Assembly (NCBI RefSeq): GCF_014905175.1
Contig: NC_057789.1
Coordinates: 9,176,001-9,240,000 of the forward strand
Length of the DNA stretch: 64,000 bases
DNA from: Aphidius gifuensis
Taxonomy: Eukaryota; Arthropoda; Insecta; Hymenoptera; Braconidae
Direction of reading: 5' to 3'
Shown here one piece after another: positions 12,895 through 25,740 of this stretch (position 1 is the stretch's first letter; every line of letters starts with the position of its first letter). A program made the position numbers and the translations under genes. The notes under the pieces are model-generated. The model saw only the letters and a list, made by a program, of their open reading frames with translations. It did not search any database and was not told the DNA's origin.

Positions 12895-13215
12895 TACAAT
12901 TAGATTAAACAAAATTTTCAATTAAAAATACGTTTATTTATTTTATTTTTTAATGAGTAATTAACAACTTAATAATATGATAATATTAGAATTTTTTAAA
13001 ATAAAGAAATTGATGAAATTTGTAATAATTATATATATTATTTTATACGCTAGTTGATTGACATGAAATATTAATTAATGACGCAATAAAAGTCGACAAT
13101 ATTTCGATTAAAAATTTACTCGCGTTACAAATGCGACATTCGAAATAACAAGGACATTTTCAATGTCAAATTAGACTAGAACAATTTATAAATGTAAAAA
13201 TATTCTAATAATAGA

Positions 13216-16173
13216 TTATGGTAAATGTTTTTTATGATCATCAATGATAATTTCCTTTGAATCAATTATTTTATCAACATCGCCTCCAAGCTCAGCTTGA
13301 ATTTGTTCAAGACTTTTACCATTTGTTTCAGGAAGTAAAAAATGAGTAAATAATATACTAATAAAACAAAATACAGCAAATACCCAAAATGCAGTATACA
13401 TTCCAAATTTATCAGCAAAATTATTAAAATATTTTGTAAGAAGAAATGCTAATGTCCAACTTATAAACGTAGAAATACCAGCAGCTTTTGACTTGACATT
13501 TGATGCAAACATTTCACCCATAACTGTCCAGGGCAATGGACCCCATCCAAAGCTATATGACACAATGAAGGTCATGAGTGAGGCCACCGGAAGCCAGCTA
13601 ATTTTACTAACATCACCAAACTCTAATAAATAAAAATACGATCCAAGTGCAATCTAAAAATAAAAAGAAACAAAAACACTTAATTATTTATAATAAAAAT
13701 TTTATAAATTATGTTTTTTTTACCAAGGATATGGTTTGTCCAATTGCTGATATAATTAATAATATTTTTCTTCCCCATTTATCAACAATAAATGGTGTAA
13801 CACATGATGGTAAAAATGAAAAAAAACCAACAATTATTGTTGAAACAGCAGATGATAAACTTTCACTTGTTCCAGCACTGTCAAATATTTTTTGTGAATA
13901 AAAAATAACAATATTTATACCAGTAAATTGTTGAAATACTAATAAACAATTTGTAAATAATAATGCCTTGAAATTGACATTAACAAAAAATAGATCCATT
14001 ATTGTAGCTTCACATTTGTATGCTTCTTCAATTGTTTTCTGAATAATAAATATTATTAATATAATAATATAAATTCAAGTCATGATTTATATCAATACAA
14101 CACAAAGGGTGTTACGAACCTGAATATATCGTGCTTCTACCTTGACTGAATTTATACTTTTACCACGTAGCTTAGCAAGTGATGATATTGCTTCATGATT
14201 TCTTCCTTTTGCTGATAGATAATATGGTGATTCCGGCATGTAAGAAAATACACCGAAAAATATTACTGGTAAACATGAACATATTATCCAAAATATTGTG
14301 TAGGATACATAAGGACCAACACAATAAGCTAGCAATAATCCAAATGAAATAAATGGCTGTAACAATGAACCTAATAATCCTCTTATTTCAGTTTCAGCTA
14401 TTTCACCGCAATACATTGGTAATGTTGTAAATGGTATTGCTATTGCTATTCCTGATATAAATCTTGCAATATACAGCATCTCAACAGTTTTAGCTGTAGC
14501 AATAAAAATCCAACTTATTGTAAAAAAAATTGCACTGGACAGCAACGTATGTTTTCTTCCATATCTAGAATGATTTTTTATTTCATTTTATCAACACAAA
14601 AATATACAAGTTGAAAAATAAATAAATTACAAATTTATCAAAGATTCATGATAATAATTATTTGATTGATAATATAAAACAAATAAATAAAATAAATAAA
14701 CATTTAATAAATGATTTAAATGGTAAAATATTAATAAAATTAAATTTGAAATAATAATAACATTGAGTCATTACAATACGATGACTAATTAATTAATTTT
14801 TAAATAAATTAATTTTCAATTTATCCAAGATATATGATAATAGTAAATTTAAAAAAATAAATAAATTTTTAAATGTAATATTTATTTATTTATCGAGATG
14901 ATCATACTCTTGTCATAATTATTTTTGACATTTTTTAAATAGTCATAATTATCATTCAGTTTATTTGTTACTATGCTTGTATTATTTTTATAATTATCAA
15001 TTTTAATTTTAAAATATTTCGTGACTTTTTATACCAACACAAGGAAAATTCATCTGAATGATTTGATTGAATTATTTTTATTCAGGCTATTTTAATATTT
15101 AGCCTGGTATCTTTTATTATTTATTCAAAATTATGTTGATTAATATAATTTTATAGCGGAAACGGAATTTTAATGACAAACCTTTCAGCAAGATAACTCG
15201 CGATGAAACTACCAACAATTGCACCCACGGGTGTCAATGAACCGATCCATGAACTTTCATCTTTCGTTATAGCTACACCCAGTGGATTATCATCAGATAT
15301 TGGGTCATTTTTTTCAAGTCGAAGTAGCATTGAACTTGTCCTAAATTTCAAAACAAAAGGAAAAAATAGTTTTTTTTTTAAATTCATTTCTTTAATTATC
15401 AATCATATTAATCATATTATTTACCATCCAAGCATTGCACCCCCTGCTATAATACAAAGATTTCCTATAAAAAAAAATCAATAAAATCAATAAAGAAATA
15501 TGTAAGTATGTCATTCTTTTTTTCTTTTTTTTTATCTAATGATATTTGATGATGCTTATCGTAATATTTATAGCAATATCAACTGGTACACTTATTATTC
15601 GGTCACATGTATTCAATTTTTTGTCTTTTTTTTAATATCAAAATATCAAAGACGATAACTTATCACATTTTTAAATTTTATCACGACATTGATTTGAAAG
15701 GTAGATTAATTTTTTGAATGATTTAAAATTTGTTAGGATACATTTTTTTTTTTTTTTTTTTTTGACACAATATAACAGCTTGATTTGAACTGACAAGTAG
15801 AAATAAAATAAATAAAATACTGTAGACATTAATTTTATATTTAAATTTTTTTCATCATCACTATTATTATAATTATCAAGAAAAAAAAAAATAATAAAAT
15901 AATAATTTTAACAATACCAGAAATTGCTGCTGCATATTGAAGAAATTTTGATCCTTTTTCACTTGATTCTATTTCTGCAGCACATGGTTTTAAATTTTGA
16001 CTATTATAAATAATTTTATCTTGCATTGTTGATTGATTTTTTTGTATCGTTAAGTTATCACGATTTATTCTATCTGTTTCTTGATTCACTGGGACAGATG
16101 TATAGGCGTAATTTTTATACTGTTTCACATCGACAGAATTATTATCCTCTGTCATGTTGATAGTGGGGGACAT
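13216..16173 (-). CDS. Tret1-like facilitated sugar transporter, locus A
   Basis: Six coding exons join in frame: 15918-16173, 15425-15464, 15182-15340, 14120-14564, 13724-14038 and 13216-13653, giving 550 residues. It is a major facilitator superfamily sugar porter with about 12 membrane segments. Motifs in order: 'ESSWIGSLTPVGA' (TM2), 'YGRKH' loop, 'PESPYYL' after TM6, 'QQFTGINIVIFYSQ' (TM7), 'DKWGRK' loop, 'GWGPLPWTVMGE' (TM10) and 'PETNGKS' at the end. The family moves trehalose or hexoses across the plasma membrane. Unlike loci B-D, it has a long hydrophilic N-terminal extension (about 75 residues) from a large first exon. Intron 3 (about 0.6 kb) is the source or sibling of the inverted duplicates in the transferrin and Star introns. 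A short 5' UTR exon probably lies near 16.36-16.43 kb. Confidence 0.9.
14615..15181 (-). repeat. Intron 3 of transporter A, member of a three-copy dispersed repeat
   Basis: Together with exon 3 this intron matches, in inverse orientation, 5990-6600 and (intron part only) 55610-56036. All three share the same 'atcatgaatct' edge, which may be one end of a mobile element. No terminal inverted repeat or target duplication was evident. Confidence 0.8.
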
Positions 16174-17700
16174 GTCTTGGCTACAACGTTAGATCAAATA
16201 TAAAGGATTATTAATTATCATTGGTCAAAAAATTGACTGAAAAATATTTTTTTTTTTTTAAATTTTATAAGAATCAATTGTTACAATAAATTTTACTAAT
16301 GTTTATAAATTATTGACACAGTTGACATAATGAATTTATATTAATGAAACATTTTTTACCTGATTTGTTCAAGTGATACAAACTAAAGTCCCTTTCTTGA
16401 GTCGTCTTCAGATACTACCTATCGCTTCTCAAAATAATCAATTATATATAAATATAAGTAATTGCGATAATTTTTATTTTTTTTATAAAATCATTTATCG
16501 TCGATAAATAATAAAATATCTAGGCTATCAAAATAAAGTTAATAAAAAAAATTAGGACATTTGATAAGAGAAGAAAAAAATTATTATTATTATTCATTGA
16601 TATGTTTTAAATATAAATGTATTAAATTTTATTTTATTTCTATTTAATCGAAATAACGTACTTTTTAATTTAGAGAATTATTAGAGTCAAATAGTATTCT
16701 GGGCAAAATGATGATGAGATATGAAAAAAAATTAAAAACGACTGACAATTTATTGTATATTTGATTTTATTTTTTTCTTTGTTTTATAATTTATATCATT
16801 GTGTAAACATTTTTTTGTTAATGTCAAAATTTGATGATAATTAAAATTAATATTTTTTTAAATGGTTTCTCTGCCACTTATCCAACTTTTTTCGATAAAA
16901 GTTTTAAGTCTACTAAAAAGTAGGAAAAATGACGGAAAAAAGTTTGAGAAAACGGAAAAATATTTCTATCGGGATATACATATATGTAGTATATAGTCCT
17001 TGTAATCAAGACGAGTTTTTACACAGGCCTTGTCGCCAGACTACGTCCTTCCGGACAAATACATAATTTTACCACTCACGTCATCGGTTTTCTCCGGGGA
17101 TCATTGCAGAACTATTGGTATTTTTAATTTTTCTTTCCATGTACGATCAGTTTTATATTCCAGATCCACAGAATATGATCATATTATATAACTTGCATGA
17201 CTTAAGTCATATAATATGATTATATTCTCTGGCGGACCAATCACCACATAAACGCATGTTCACGATTATATATATAATTAAATATATTAAATATAAATAT
17301 ATATATTAAATATATTTCGTGTAATTGTAAATTTTTAAATTCGTCATTAGGATCGTAAATGTGTTCCATAATTTAATGCTATAATGTGAACAAGCACGTG
17401 CCATTACGAGAGCACCAATTCTTTTTTTTTCAACTTTTTTTTACATTTAATGTTGAATTGTTCTATTTATATATTAATGACATTGAAATTATTAATATTT
17501 TTACAATAACAATCGCAAGTTATCATTTATTTCTTTTATCATAAAAATCTGTATAGTTAGGTTGCGATAATCCCTAGAAAAAAATTTTCTCCGATATTTC
17601 TCCGTCATTTTTTCGTGTTTGTACTTTGTCTCGTTTCTCTCCGATATTTGTACGTTTTTATCCGATTTCCTTCGTATTACTCCACTGTACTCTGATATTT
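16174..17700. other. Intergenic stretch between loci A and B
   Basis: No gene recognised. It contains a likely 5' UTR exon of locus A near 16.36-16.43 kb. A stretch with a GACGGAAAA signature (about 16.91-16.97 kb) and a GC-richer block (17.02-17.10 kb) of unknown origin follow. The inverted repeat at 17170-17228 and a 'ctccgatatttctccg' MITE-like segment (17.57-17.70 kb) are also here. Confidence 0.45.
17170..17228. repeat. Inverted repeat, 20-bp arms, 19-base loop
   Basis: Arms 17170-17189 and 17209-17228 are reverse complements with one mismatch. The loop itself contains the palindromic ACTTAAGT. It may be a hairpin remnant of a foldback element. Confidence 0.75.
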
Positions 17701-17709
17701 TTCTTCTGC

Positions 17710-17812
17710 TTTTGAGCAAGATATCCGAAAGAGAAACAACCAAACACTGGACCGAGTATTGGTAATAATGAAATCCAAGAACTGTTATCAGCTACTGGAT
17801 TATGTACACAGT
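17710..17812 (-). pseudogene. Fragment of Tret1-like exon 2
   Basis: On the minus strand this matches the 3' half of exon 2 of locus B (19455-19600), including the codons for 'SSWISSLPILG' in altered form. About 30 bases are deleted inside it. It adjoins MITE-like 'ctccg' sequence on its lower-coordinate side, so insertion of that element probably cut it off. It has no partner exons. Confidence 0.75.
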
Positions 17813-17956
17813 AAATATCAGACAACAGTATGATTTATTTTTTAATGATTAAAATTTATTTTTCATACAAAACTGAAATTTTATAAAAAGTTTAACAACA
17901 GTAAATGTGTATTCATAAACAATTGGATATAACTATTTAATTCGAAATAGTTTAAT

Positions 17957-20225
17957 TCAGTTGAGACTGGCAAGTTGTTTTTGAATTTCTTGTAAACTTT
18001 TTCCTTTAGTTTCAGGAAGTACAAATATGGTAAATAGAATACTGATAAAAGAAATAATTGCAAATAGCCAAAATACACTGTACATGCCAAAGTGGACAAC
18101 AATAGTTGGAAAAAATTTGAGTATTAAAAATGCTACGAGTCCATGTATTGTTGTTATGATAGCAAAAGCTTTTGTTTTAATATCAGAAGCAAATATTTCA
18201 CTCATAACGGTCCATGGTAATGGTCCCCAGCCTATACTATATGTAGCGAAAAAAAATATCATTGAAGTGATTGGTAACCAACTGATACCACTAACATCTC
18301 CATCACCATTATCAGCATTTTCAGCCAAATAGAAATATAACCCAAGTGCTGCCTAAACAAAAATTTTAAATAATAAAATTTACAAATAGTATGTCTATCA
18401 GTCGGTTTACTAAACAATTAATAACAACGAAAAATTATTCAACTTACAAGACTCATTGTTTCACCAATGCCTGATAAAATTAACAATATTTTTCTTCCCC
18501 AATTATCAACAAACAATGGTGTTATACAACAAAAAACAAGTTGAACAATTCCAATTATTATTGTAGAAACTGCTGGTGAAATGGTATCACTAACACCAGT
18601 TGCAGTAAATATTGACTCAGCATTATACAATATAACAACAGCACCGGAAGAATTTTGAAATACAAACATTAAACAACTGTACCAAAGTGCTTTAAAGTTA
18701 CTTGGTATTCTGAATAAATCCATAATACTTGTTTCAAGTTTTGCAGCAGCTTGAACACAATCCTGATAAATATAATTATTAAATAAACATTACATTAATT
18801 TATCAATTAAAAATATAATACTAACTTCAATTTCATCAGCTTCGGCTTCAATAAAATCCCTGCTAATATTACCACGAAATTTAATTAAAACTTGAATCAT
18901 TTTTTCATGTTTACCCTGTGTTGCTAAATAATAAGGTGATTCAGGCATTAAATAAAATGTTATAAAAAATAAAAATGGTAAGGTAGCACATGACATCCAG
19001 AGAATATTATAAGACACAAATGGACCAATTGAGAATGAAAATATCCAGCCAATGTTTAAAAAAACTTGCATAAATGAACTGAGTGTACCTCTTATGGATT
19101 TATCACTTATTTCAGCGGTATACCTGCAGCAAATATAAAATTAAAATGATAAGAATTTAACCAAATTTATACTATAAAGGTAAAATAAATAAAAAAATAC
19201 ATTGGTATAACTGATAATGGTGCACCTATAGCAATTCCTCCAATGATTCTTCCTATGCACAATATTGTCACACTTTTAGCGAGTCCAACAAATATCCAAC
19301 TTACGGAAAATGGTATAACAGAAAACAACAAAGATTTTCTACGTCCCCATCTACAATAATATCCATAAATTGTTTAATAAATTAATTTTTAATACAGTAG
19401 TACAGTATTAAAAAAAAACTTTCAATGAAAGAAATTATATAAAATCTGCTCTACCTTTTAGCAAGGTATCCAAAAAAGAAACAACCAAACACTGTACCAA
19501 GTATTGGTAGTGATGAAATCCAAGAACTTTCATCAGCTGTTATTGCATGACCAAATGGATTGTCCTCAGCAACTGGATTATTTTTTTCTAATTTTTGTAA
19601 AGTTGGACTTGTCCAAGCAACCATAGCTGATGAAGCAAATGCTGACAAACATGCTGTTAATTTAATAAATAAATTAACCAGTTAATTCATGATTTTTTTA
19701 TTCATGTCAATATTTCAATAGTGGTAATTTTTTACAAAACAAAGTACATGAAATTTGATTATTATCATCAAGGTACAATTTAATTACAATCAATCAAAAT
19801 CAAGTTGCGTTAAACAAAAATGATACAAGTAAATAAATAATACAATCTTAAAAAAAAAAAAACACTCACACATAATATGTTTAATCAGTTTGAAAAACAA
19901 CAGTTGTATCAATAACAATATCAAGATTTTAAATTTATTTCTTCATTAATTAATTGTTAAATAAAAACATTAATATATTAATATAAAATTGAAATAAATG
20001 GTAACATTCATGTTGAACATATTAATATATCTTTTAAATTTTTTTGTGTTTAACATATTTAAAAAATGTAAAACAGATTAGAAAAATTTAGAAGTAAAGT
20101 CAATCTATAATCTTAATTTTATAAAATATTAAAATTAAAAAACAATTTGTCAATAATTTTTAAGAAAACTTACCAGCAATTGTTGCAAAATATTGTAAAA
20201 TATTTGACTCTCTGTTCACTGTCAT
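17957..20225 (-). CDS. Tret1-like sugar transporter, locus B
   Basis: Six exons: 20174-20225, 19455-19653, 19201-19350, 18826-19123, 18448-18762 and 17957-18352, giving 469 residues. It has a short N-terminus (MTVNRESNILQYF) and 12 predicted membrane spans. Family motifs 'ESSWISSLPILG', 'KRWGRRKS', 'PESPYYLA', 'DNWGRK', 'GWGPLPWTVMSE' and 'PETKGKS' are present. The TM7 motif is changed: 'QNSSGAVVILYNAE' stands where most sugar porters have QQ-(S/T)GIN. B, C and D share this change and so form one subclade. An alternative first exon at 21419-21638 has the right phase to splice to this gene's exon 2. Confidence 0.9.
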
Positions 20226-21170
20226 TTTGAATATATTGGAATGACGTTGTTTTTTAATTAAATTAATTCTTTTATATTTATAAATATATTGATACAAAAA
20301 AGATAAGTGACCGTGTTAAGTGTGCACACTCTGATGTGTTTGTCAATACTGATTATTGCTGACAGTTTTATGTTTTATTTAATTTATATTTCCAGTTGTT
20401 GTTATCATTGACCTATCAACTCAATATTAATTGTGTTTTTTTTTTCAACACGTGTATATATATAACTTTACATTAAACAGCCAACCTGATTTGTCAATGT
20501 ATTTTATATTCTAATCTATATGTCTCATTCATCATCATCCTCAGCATCATCATCTTTATTTAAAATTTTTATTGAAGTCTAAAGTATTGCCCATTGATCA
20601 ATCAACTCTTCTCTAATCGTAAAATAATACTATATATTTGATAAATCGATCTATTATTTATAATAATTGTAGATGAAAATAAATTAATTATTTATCAATA
20701 ATTACATTTTCTTTCATTCATCTTTCATTATTATCAATTATAATTGAAATGACAATAACAACAAATATATTTTTACATTAATTTAGAAAATCTAATTCAA
20801 ATAGATGTCACTTGATGGGTTTTTTTTTTTGACAACACGATAAAGTAAAGAGTAGTTTTTTATTTAATATTTTCTGATCGAGAAAACTACAGATATACTA
20901 AATTTCATAATGGAAAAAATTCTTTTAACACTAATTTATTCAAATATTCTATTGAATTCTTTTGCAACTAAAATTAAATCAATATAAATATAAGCATGTC
21001 ATTCTTTTTTTTTTTTTTTAATCAAATAATTAAGTTCTGTGATTATTTAATGATGTTTACCTTAATGAATAAGCAATATTAACATTTAACTAGTACATTT
21101 ATTATTCGGTCACATGTATTTAATTTTTTTGTCTTTTTTTTAATATCAAAATATCAAAGACGATAGCTTA
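20226..21170. other. Intergenic stretch upstream of locus B
   Basis: AT-rich sequence with no recognised gene. It may hold the promoter of locus B. From about 20.99 kb it becomes the duplicated copy of the sequence downstream of locus A's first exon. Confidence 0.4.
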
Positions 21171-21418
21171 TCACATTTTTAAATTTTATCACGACATTGA
21201 TTTGAAAGGTAGATTAATTTTTTGAATGATTTAAAATTTGTTAGGATACATTTGTTTTTTTTTTTTACACAATATAACAGCTTGATTTGAACTGACAAGT
21301 AGAAATAAAATAAATAAAATACTGTAGACATTAATTTCATATTTAAATTTTTTTCATCATCACTATTATTATAATTATCAAAAAAAATAAATAAATAAAA
21401 TAATAATTTTAACATTAC

Positions 21419-21638
21419 CAAAAATTGCTGCTGCATATTGAAGAAATTTTGATCCTTTTTCACTTGATTCTATTTCTTCGGCACATGGTTTTAAATTTTG
21501 ACTATTATAAATAATTTTATCTTGCATTGTTGATTGGTTTTTTTGTATCGTTAAGTTATCACGATTCATTCTATCTGTTTCTTGATTCACTTGGACATAT
21601 GTATAGGCGTAATTTTTATACTGTTTTTTTTGCATCAT
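21419..21638 (-). pseudogene. Orphan copy of locus A first exon (or alternative first exon of B)
   Basis: It encodes MMQKKQYKNYAYTYVQV and continues almost identically to locus A's first exon (15918-16173), ending in a preserved donor (GTAATG). The flanking sequence down to about 20.99 kb is also duplicated from 15.49-15.92 kb. No exon 2 of its own follows. The exon ends in the same phase (one base into a codon) as the first exons of all the other loci, so splicing to locus B exon 2 at 19653 would keep frame. Whether it is used is unknown. Confidence 0.7.
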
Positions 21639-22205
21639 TACTATTATTATAATTATTTTAAATATTTTTTATCAATCCCCAATATGATGATCTATCAACT
21701 CAATGTTATAGTGATTTATTTTTAAAACTGATTTATCAACCCATTTTCAATTTCCTAATCTAATCTTATAACAATATGTATCATTCACCATCATTATTTC
21801 GATTATCCCCCCATTAATCAATCTTTTTTTTTGGATCTACAATATTATAATATTTGTTAAATCAATACATTATTTTATTTATAATATTTTAGATAAATAT
21901 AAATCAATAATCTTTCAACAATTACTCTTTTATTAATCTTTTATTATTATCAATTACAATTACCATGAAAATAACAAATAAATTAAAAATAATATATAAT
22001 CAGTATTTTTTTAAAATATTCTATTCTCATCAAATAACAATAGTTTTTAAACTTTATATTATTACAAATATATTTTAACATAAATTTTTAACATTGATTA
22101 TTTTATTGCCTATTTTTTTATCATAAAAACTAGACAAATTTCATGATAAAAAAATTTCATATTTTAAATTTAATTTATTACAATTTTAATTAATTCTTCA
22201 ACAGC

Positions 22206-23101
22206 TCAAATTGAATCATCAGATCTATGACTACTTGGAACAACATATGATGATACGAGTGCTTGTATACTTTTATCATCATTGAAATAACTTGGTTGAG
22301 TTAAATAATTATTTTTTATTTCATCCTTTATAAATTTCATAACATTGGAAATTTCTTTCCTTAAATTTTCATCATCGGTTGTTCTATTACTTTGGTTCCG
22401 TTGATTGGAATTATTAATTGATAAATCATTTGGCCTAAAAATATTTGTACGACTTTTTCTATATCCTGAAAAAATAAATAAAAGTCTCTATAAATAATTA
22501 TTATAAATTTTATAATAGATATGTATAATTTACTGTTTAACTTACGAATATGGTGAATAACATGTGTTACAACTGGATCAAGCTTAATTGATGTTCCATC
22601 AAGACCCCTTTTCAATATTACTTCAAAACAAAATCTCACAGCTGCTGCATCAATTGACTCTGTTGAATTTTTATGATTAAAACCAGCTCTAAATGGATCG
22701 TACTCCAATTTTTCATATAATTCTAGCACACTTTTCATATCTACAAATTTAGTACGTTGTATTCTTAAATCATTGAATTTAATAATAATACCATTTTTGT
22801 TATTTATTTTAAAATCCAAAGCAGGTACACCTGATCGATTTTTAGTGGAATTTTTCCTTACAATTTTATGTGGATGAATCAAATATTTTCCGTTGATTTT
22901 TTCTTTGGTCACACATGATATAAATAATGTACCTTTTTTATAATCACCACAGTTATTAATTTTGATTGTTGGATATGTTTTATTGCCACGTGTGCTATTT
23001 ATTCCTTGAATAAAAGCAGTATTGTTTTGACTTACATATCTGAATGATACATAATTATCTGGTTCTTCAATTATTTCTGTATATGGTTTTTTATTATTCA
23101 T
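22206..23101 (-). CDS. Truncated Rel/NF-kB protein: DNA-binding half of the Rel homology domain only
   Basis: Two exons, 22546-23101 and 22206-22465, give 271 residues. Residues about 5-160 follow the N-terminal Rel homology domain closely. The order is 'PYTEIIEEPDNYVSFRY', 'GINSTRGNKTYPTIKI', a 'FISCVTKE' strand, 'HPHKIV', 'YDPFRAGFNH', then 'SIDAAAVRFCFEVIL', all in the same sequence as in Dorsal/Dif/Relish. In the recognition loop the usual RFRYxCE is SFRYVSQ, so one Arg, the Cys and the Glu are replaced. The second exon contains no IPT/dimerisation domain, ankyrin repeats or transactivation-like region, only a polar tail (GYRKSRTNIFRPND onward). Full Rel proteins regulate immune and patterning genes in the nucleus; this one lacks the parts for standard dimerisation. 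It may be a decoy or regulator, or a decaying duplicate. The open frame and splice sites are intact. Confidence 0.85.
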
Positions 23102-23929
23102 TTTTTTTATTTTGCTTTCAACACTGTTAGCTATTTTTTAAAAATATTTAAATATCAATAATTATCAAGTTTTATATTCTGTTTATAATGGAGTTTTTTT
23201 TTTTTTTTTTTGTCATTACTGTCACTTGATGATGTGAGCGTTCAACCTGTTCTGGTTCGACCAGCCCTATGACCAATAGAGAAAACGAAAATTGCTGATA
23301 AGAAAAAAATGGTTACAGGGTGGTTTTTTTTTCTCTGAGTCATTGATGATCTGGCCGCTTTATCTTCCATGAAACTGAGGACAAATTTTACATTTTTATT
23401 TTGCGATAAGTTAAAACTGGTTTTTATTTTTAATTTTAAGAACGTTTTAGTAAAACGGTTTTACTATGATTATTTCGACGACGAAATATTATGAATTATG
23501 AATCAAAAGCAGGATGTTTCCTAGAGTTTCTTGGTGTTTGTAATAACTATGGCAACCTAGTAATTTTTTTTTTTTTAAATAGAATAAACATTTGATAGTT
23601 CTGGGACAGATAATTTTGTTGAGAATGAATAAACTAAATGAAATGAAAAAAAAAAATGGATTCATAATAAAATACGGTTTAAAATGTGATAGATATGGTG
23701 TTACGGATTTATAAGTTTTAAATTCATTTTCTAACAATAAATTTAGCATACTTTTAAGCGAAAATTTCAGCACTTTTTTAAACGAAAATTTTAGCACTTC
23801 TTTAAACAACAATTTTAATTAAAAAATGTTAACATTATGTTAAACAAAAATTTTAACACTTTTTATTTATGATTATTATTGATTATTGATGTCATTATTT
23901 TTTTTATAGCCAGTGATGAGCATGGAATG

Positions 23930-24050
23930 TACCAAACTTCAACCAATTGAGGGTCCGGATACAGTAACACGCTCCGCGCTCGAAAACAAGAAAAAGCGGC
24001 GTTGTTTGAGTGAAAAATTATAATTGAAAAATAAAAAAAAAATAAAAAAT
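23930..24050 (+). repeat. Inverted-repeat arm, left copy
   Basis: It matches the reverse complement of about 25620-25740 with moderate divergence, including the segment around 'gctcgaaaacaagaaaa'. The copies are about 1.7 kb apart and face each other, so they could be ends of a decayed transposon. Confidence 0.6.
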
Positions 24051-25619
24051 ACAATCATCTATAAAATTGAAAAATATACATTTTCATTTAAATAATTTTT
24101 TTTTATAATAATTAGTTAATGATATAAAAAATAAAAACAAAATTTTTTTTTTTGACAAAAATACTTTTTTTTAATCATATGCTCGTGACAACTTCTTTAA
24201 AAATTGACAAAATGACTTGAAAACTTGACTGTAGCTTAGTTATAAGCTAGCGATTGCAATAGTATCATTAAGGTGTTACCCGCGCATATCTAGAGACCTC
24301 TTGCGATTTTGTTATGCTGATGAAAATTGAAATTAATTAATACATTCGAAGTTAGACAAATTAAATTTTTCATCTGCACAATTTACAATAAATAAAAAAA
24401 ATTAAACAATATAAATAAATAAGTTTTTATCATTGTTAAATTGCTAGGTATAATGGTTACAGTCAAATTTATCAAAATTTTAAAAGAGTTGTCTGAAGTT
24501 ATATTTGAAAAAATTTTCAAAAAAATTTTGCTTTTATTTTTCTGCGATAACAATTATTATAAAAGTAATAGAATGAAAATGTATTTATAAAGTTGATTTA
24601 ATTAAATTAGTCTATGAAATAATAAAAGAAAGAAAGAATATTTAACTTGAAAAATAATAGTATAATTTATTAAGAATAATTTAGTTCAATCAACTTGATA
24701 TTTAACGTTTTTTTTTAAAATCCTCTTGTTTTGTTATTCCCTACAGGGTAACGGGTTAGGAGGGAATGTGTAATTTTTTTGTATTTTTGTTTGTGGTTTT
24801 GTCAAAATCCCAAATTATAGATATTTTGTGAATCCGATGGTCGCCTGATGATGTTGATAATTTAGAATAATCAATAGGTAACACAAACTCGTAGCACAGA
24901 AAAACAACATCCCGGAGAAAATTCACAGTCAATAATTTTTGTATAGGATTAGGAAAGGATTAACTAATAGGAAATAATAATTGTCACTATGGTGTTTTAA
25001 GTTTTTAACTTCACTTGGTGTATTTATTTCAGTAATTATTAAAATATTTAATTGATTTTATATTTTATAAAAAAACAATTTTTAATCTGATTTTATTATT
25101 TTGTTTAATTTAATTTATTAAAATTTATTTGATTTAATTTATGATTTGAATAGAACGAAAGTTATCACAAGAGTGAAGCTCTTTAAATTATTAAAATAAT
25201 AATTCCCATAAAAATTAAATTAAAAAGTAGGGATGATTAAAAGTGGGAACATCTTGACCAATTATATTTTACCTGTCCTACGATAGTTAGCATTTATCAT
25301 TTATTTAAACATTTATTTATAACAATTTAGTAAATTTAACGGATACAAAATATCAAGTTGCGAAGGTGACTTTGAACTACGGTTAGAAAAAAAATGATTT
25401 TAAAATTCAAATAAAAAATATAATATTGTGAGAGAAAAGGTAAAATGTTGATTTTGCTAAAATAAATAAAAATAATTTAAAAAATAAAAAGGAAAAAATT
25501 TAATTGCTTACTCGGTATTTTATATGCCCTTGAATTTACTAAATATTTTATTTTTATTTATTTATTTATTTATTATTGATACCAGTACGTAACAGTATAT
25601 TTTTTAATTTTATAGATGA

Positions 25620-25740
25620 CTTTATTTTTCATTTTTTTTTATTTTTCAATTTGAATTTTTCACCAAAACAACGTCGCGTTTTCTTGTCTTCGAGCGCTCA
25701 ACGTGTTATTGCATCCATCAGACCCTCAATTATGTTATTA
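25620..25740 (-). repeat. Inverted-repeat arm, right copy
   Basis: Partner of the arm at 23930-24050; see that entry for the match. No transposase-like frame was recognised between the arms. Confidence 0.6.

Noticed and set aside
22206..23101. Rel-domain gene as a viral inhibitor of the ankyrin (IkB-like) type known from wasp polydnaviruses
   Set aside because: There are no ankyrin repeats; the similarity is to the Rel DNA-binding domain itself and the gene has a host-like intron.
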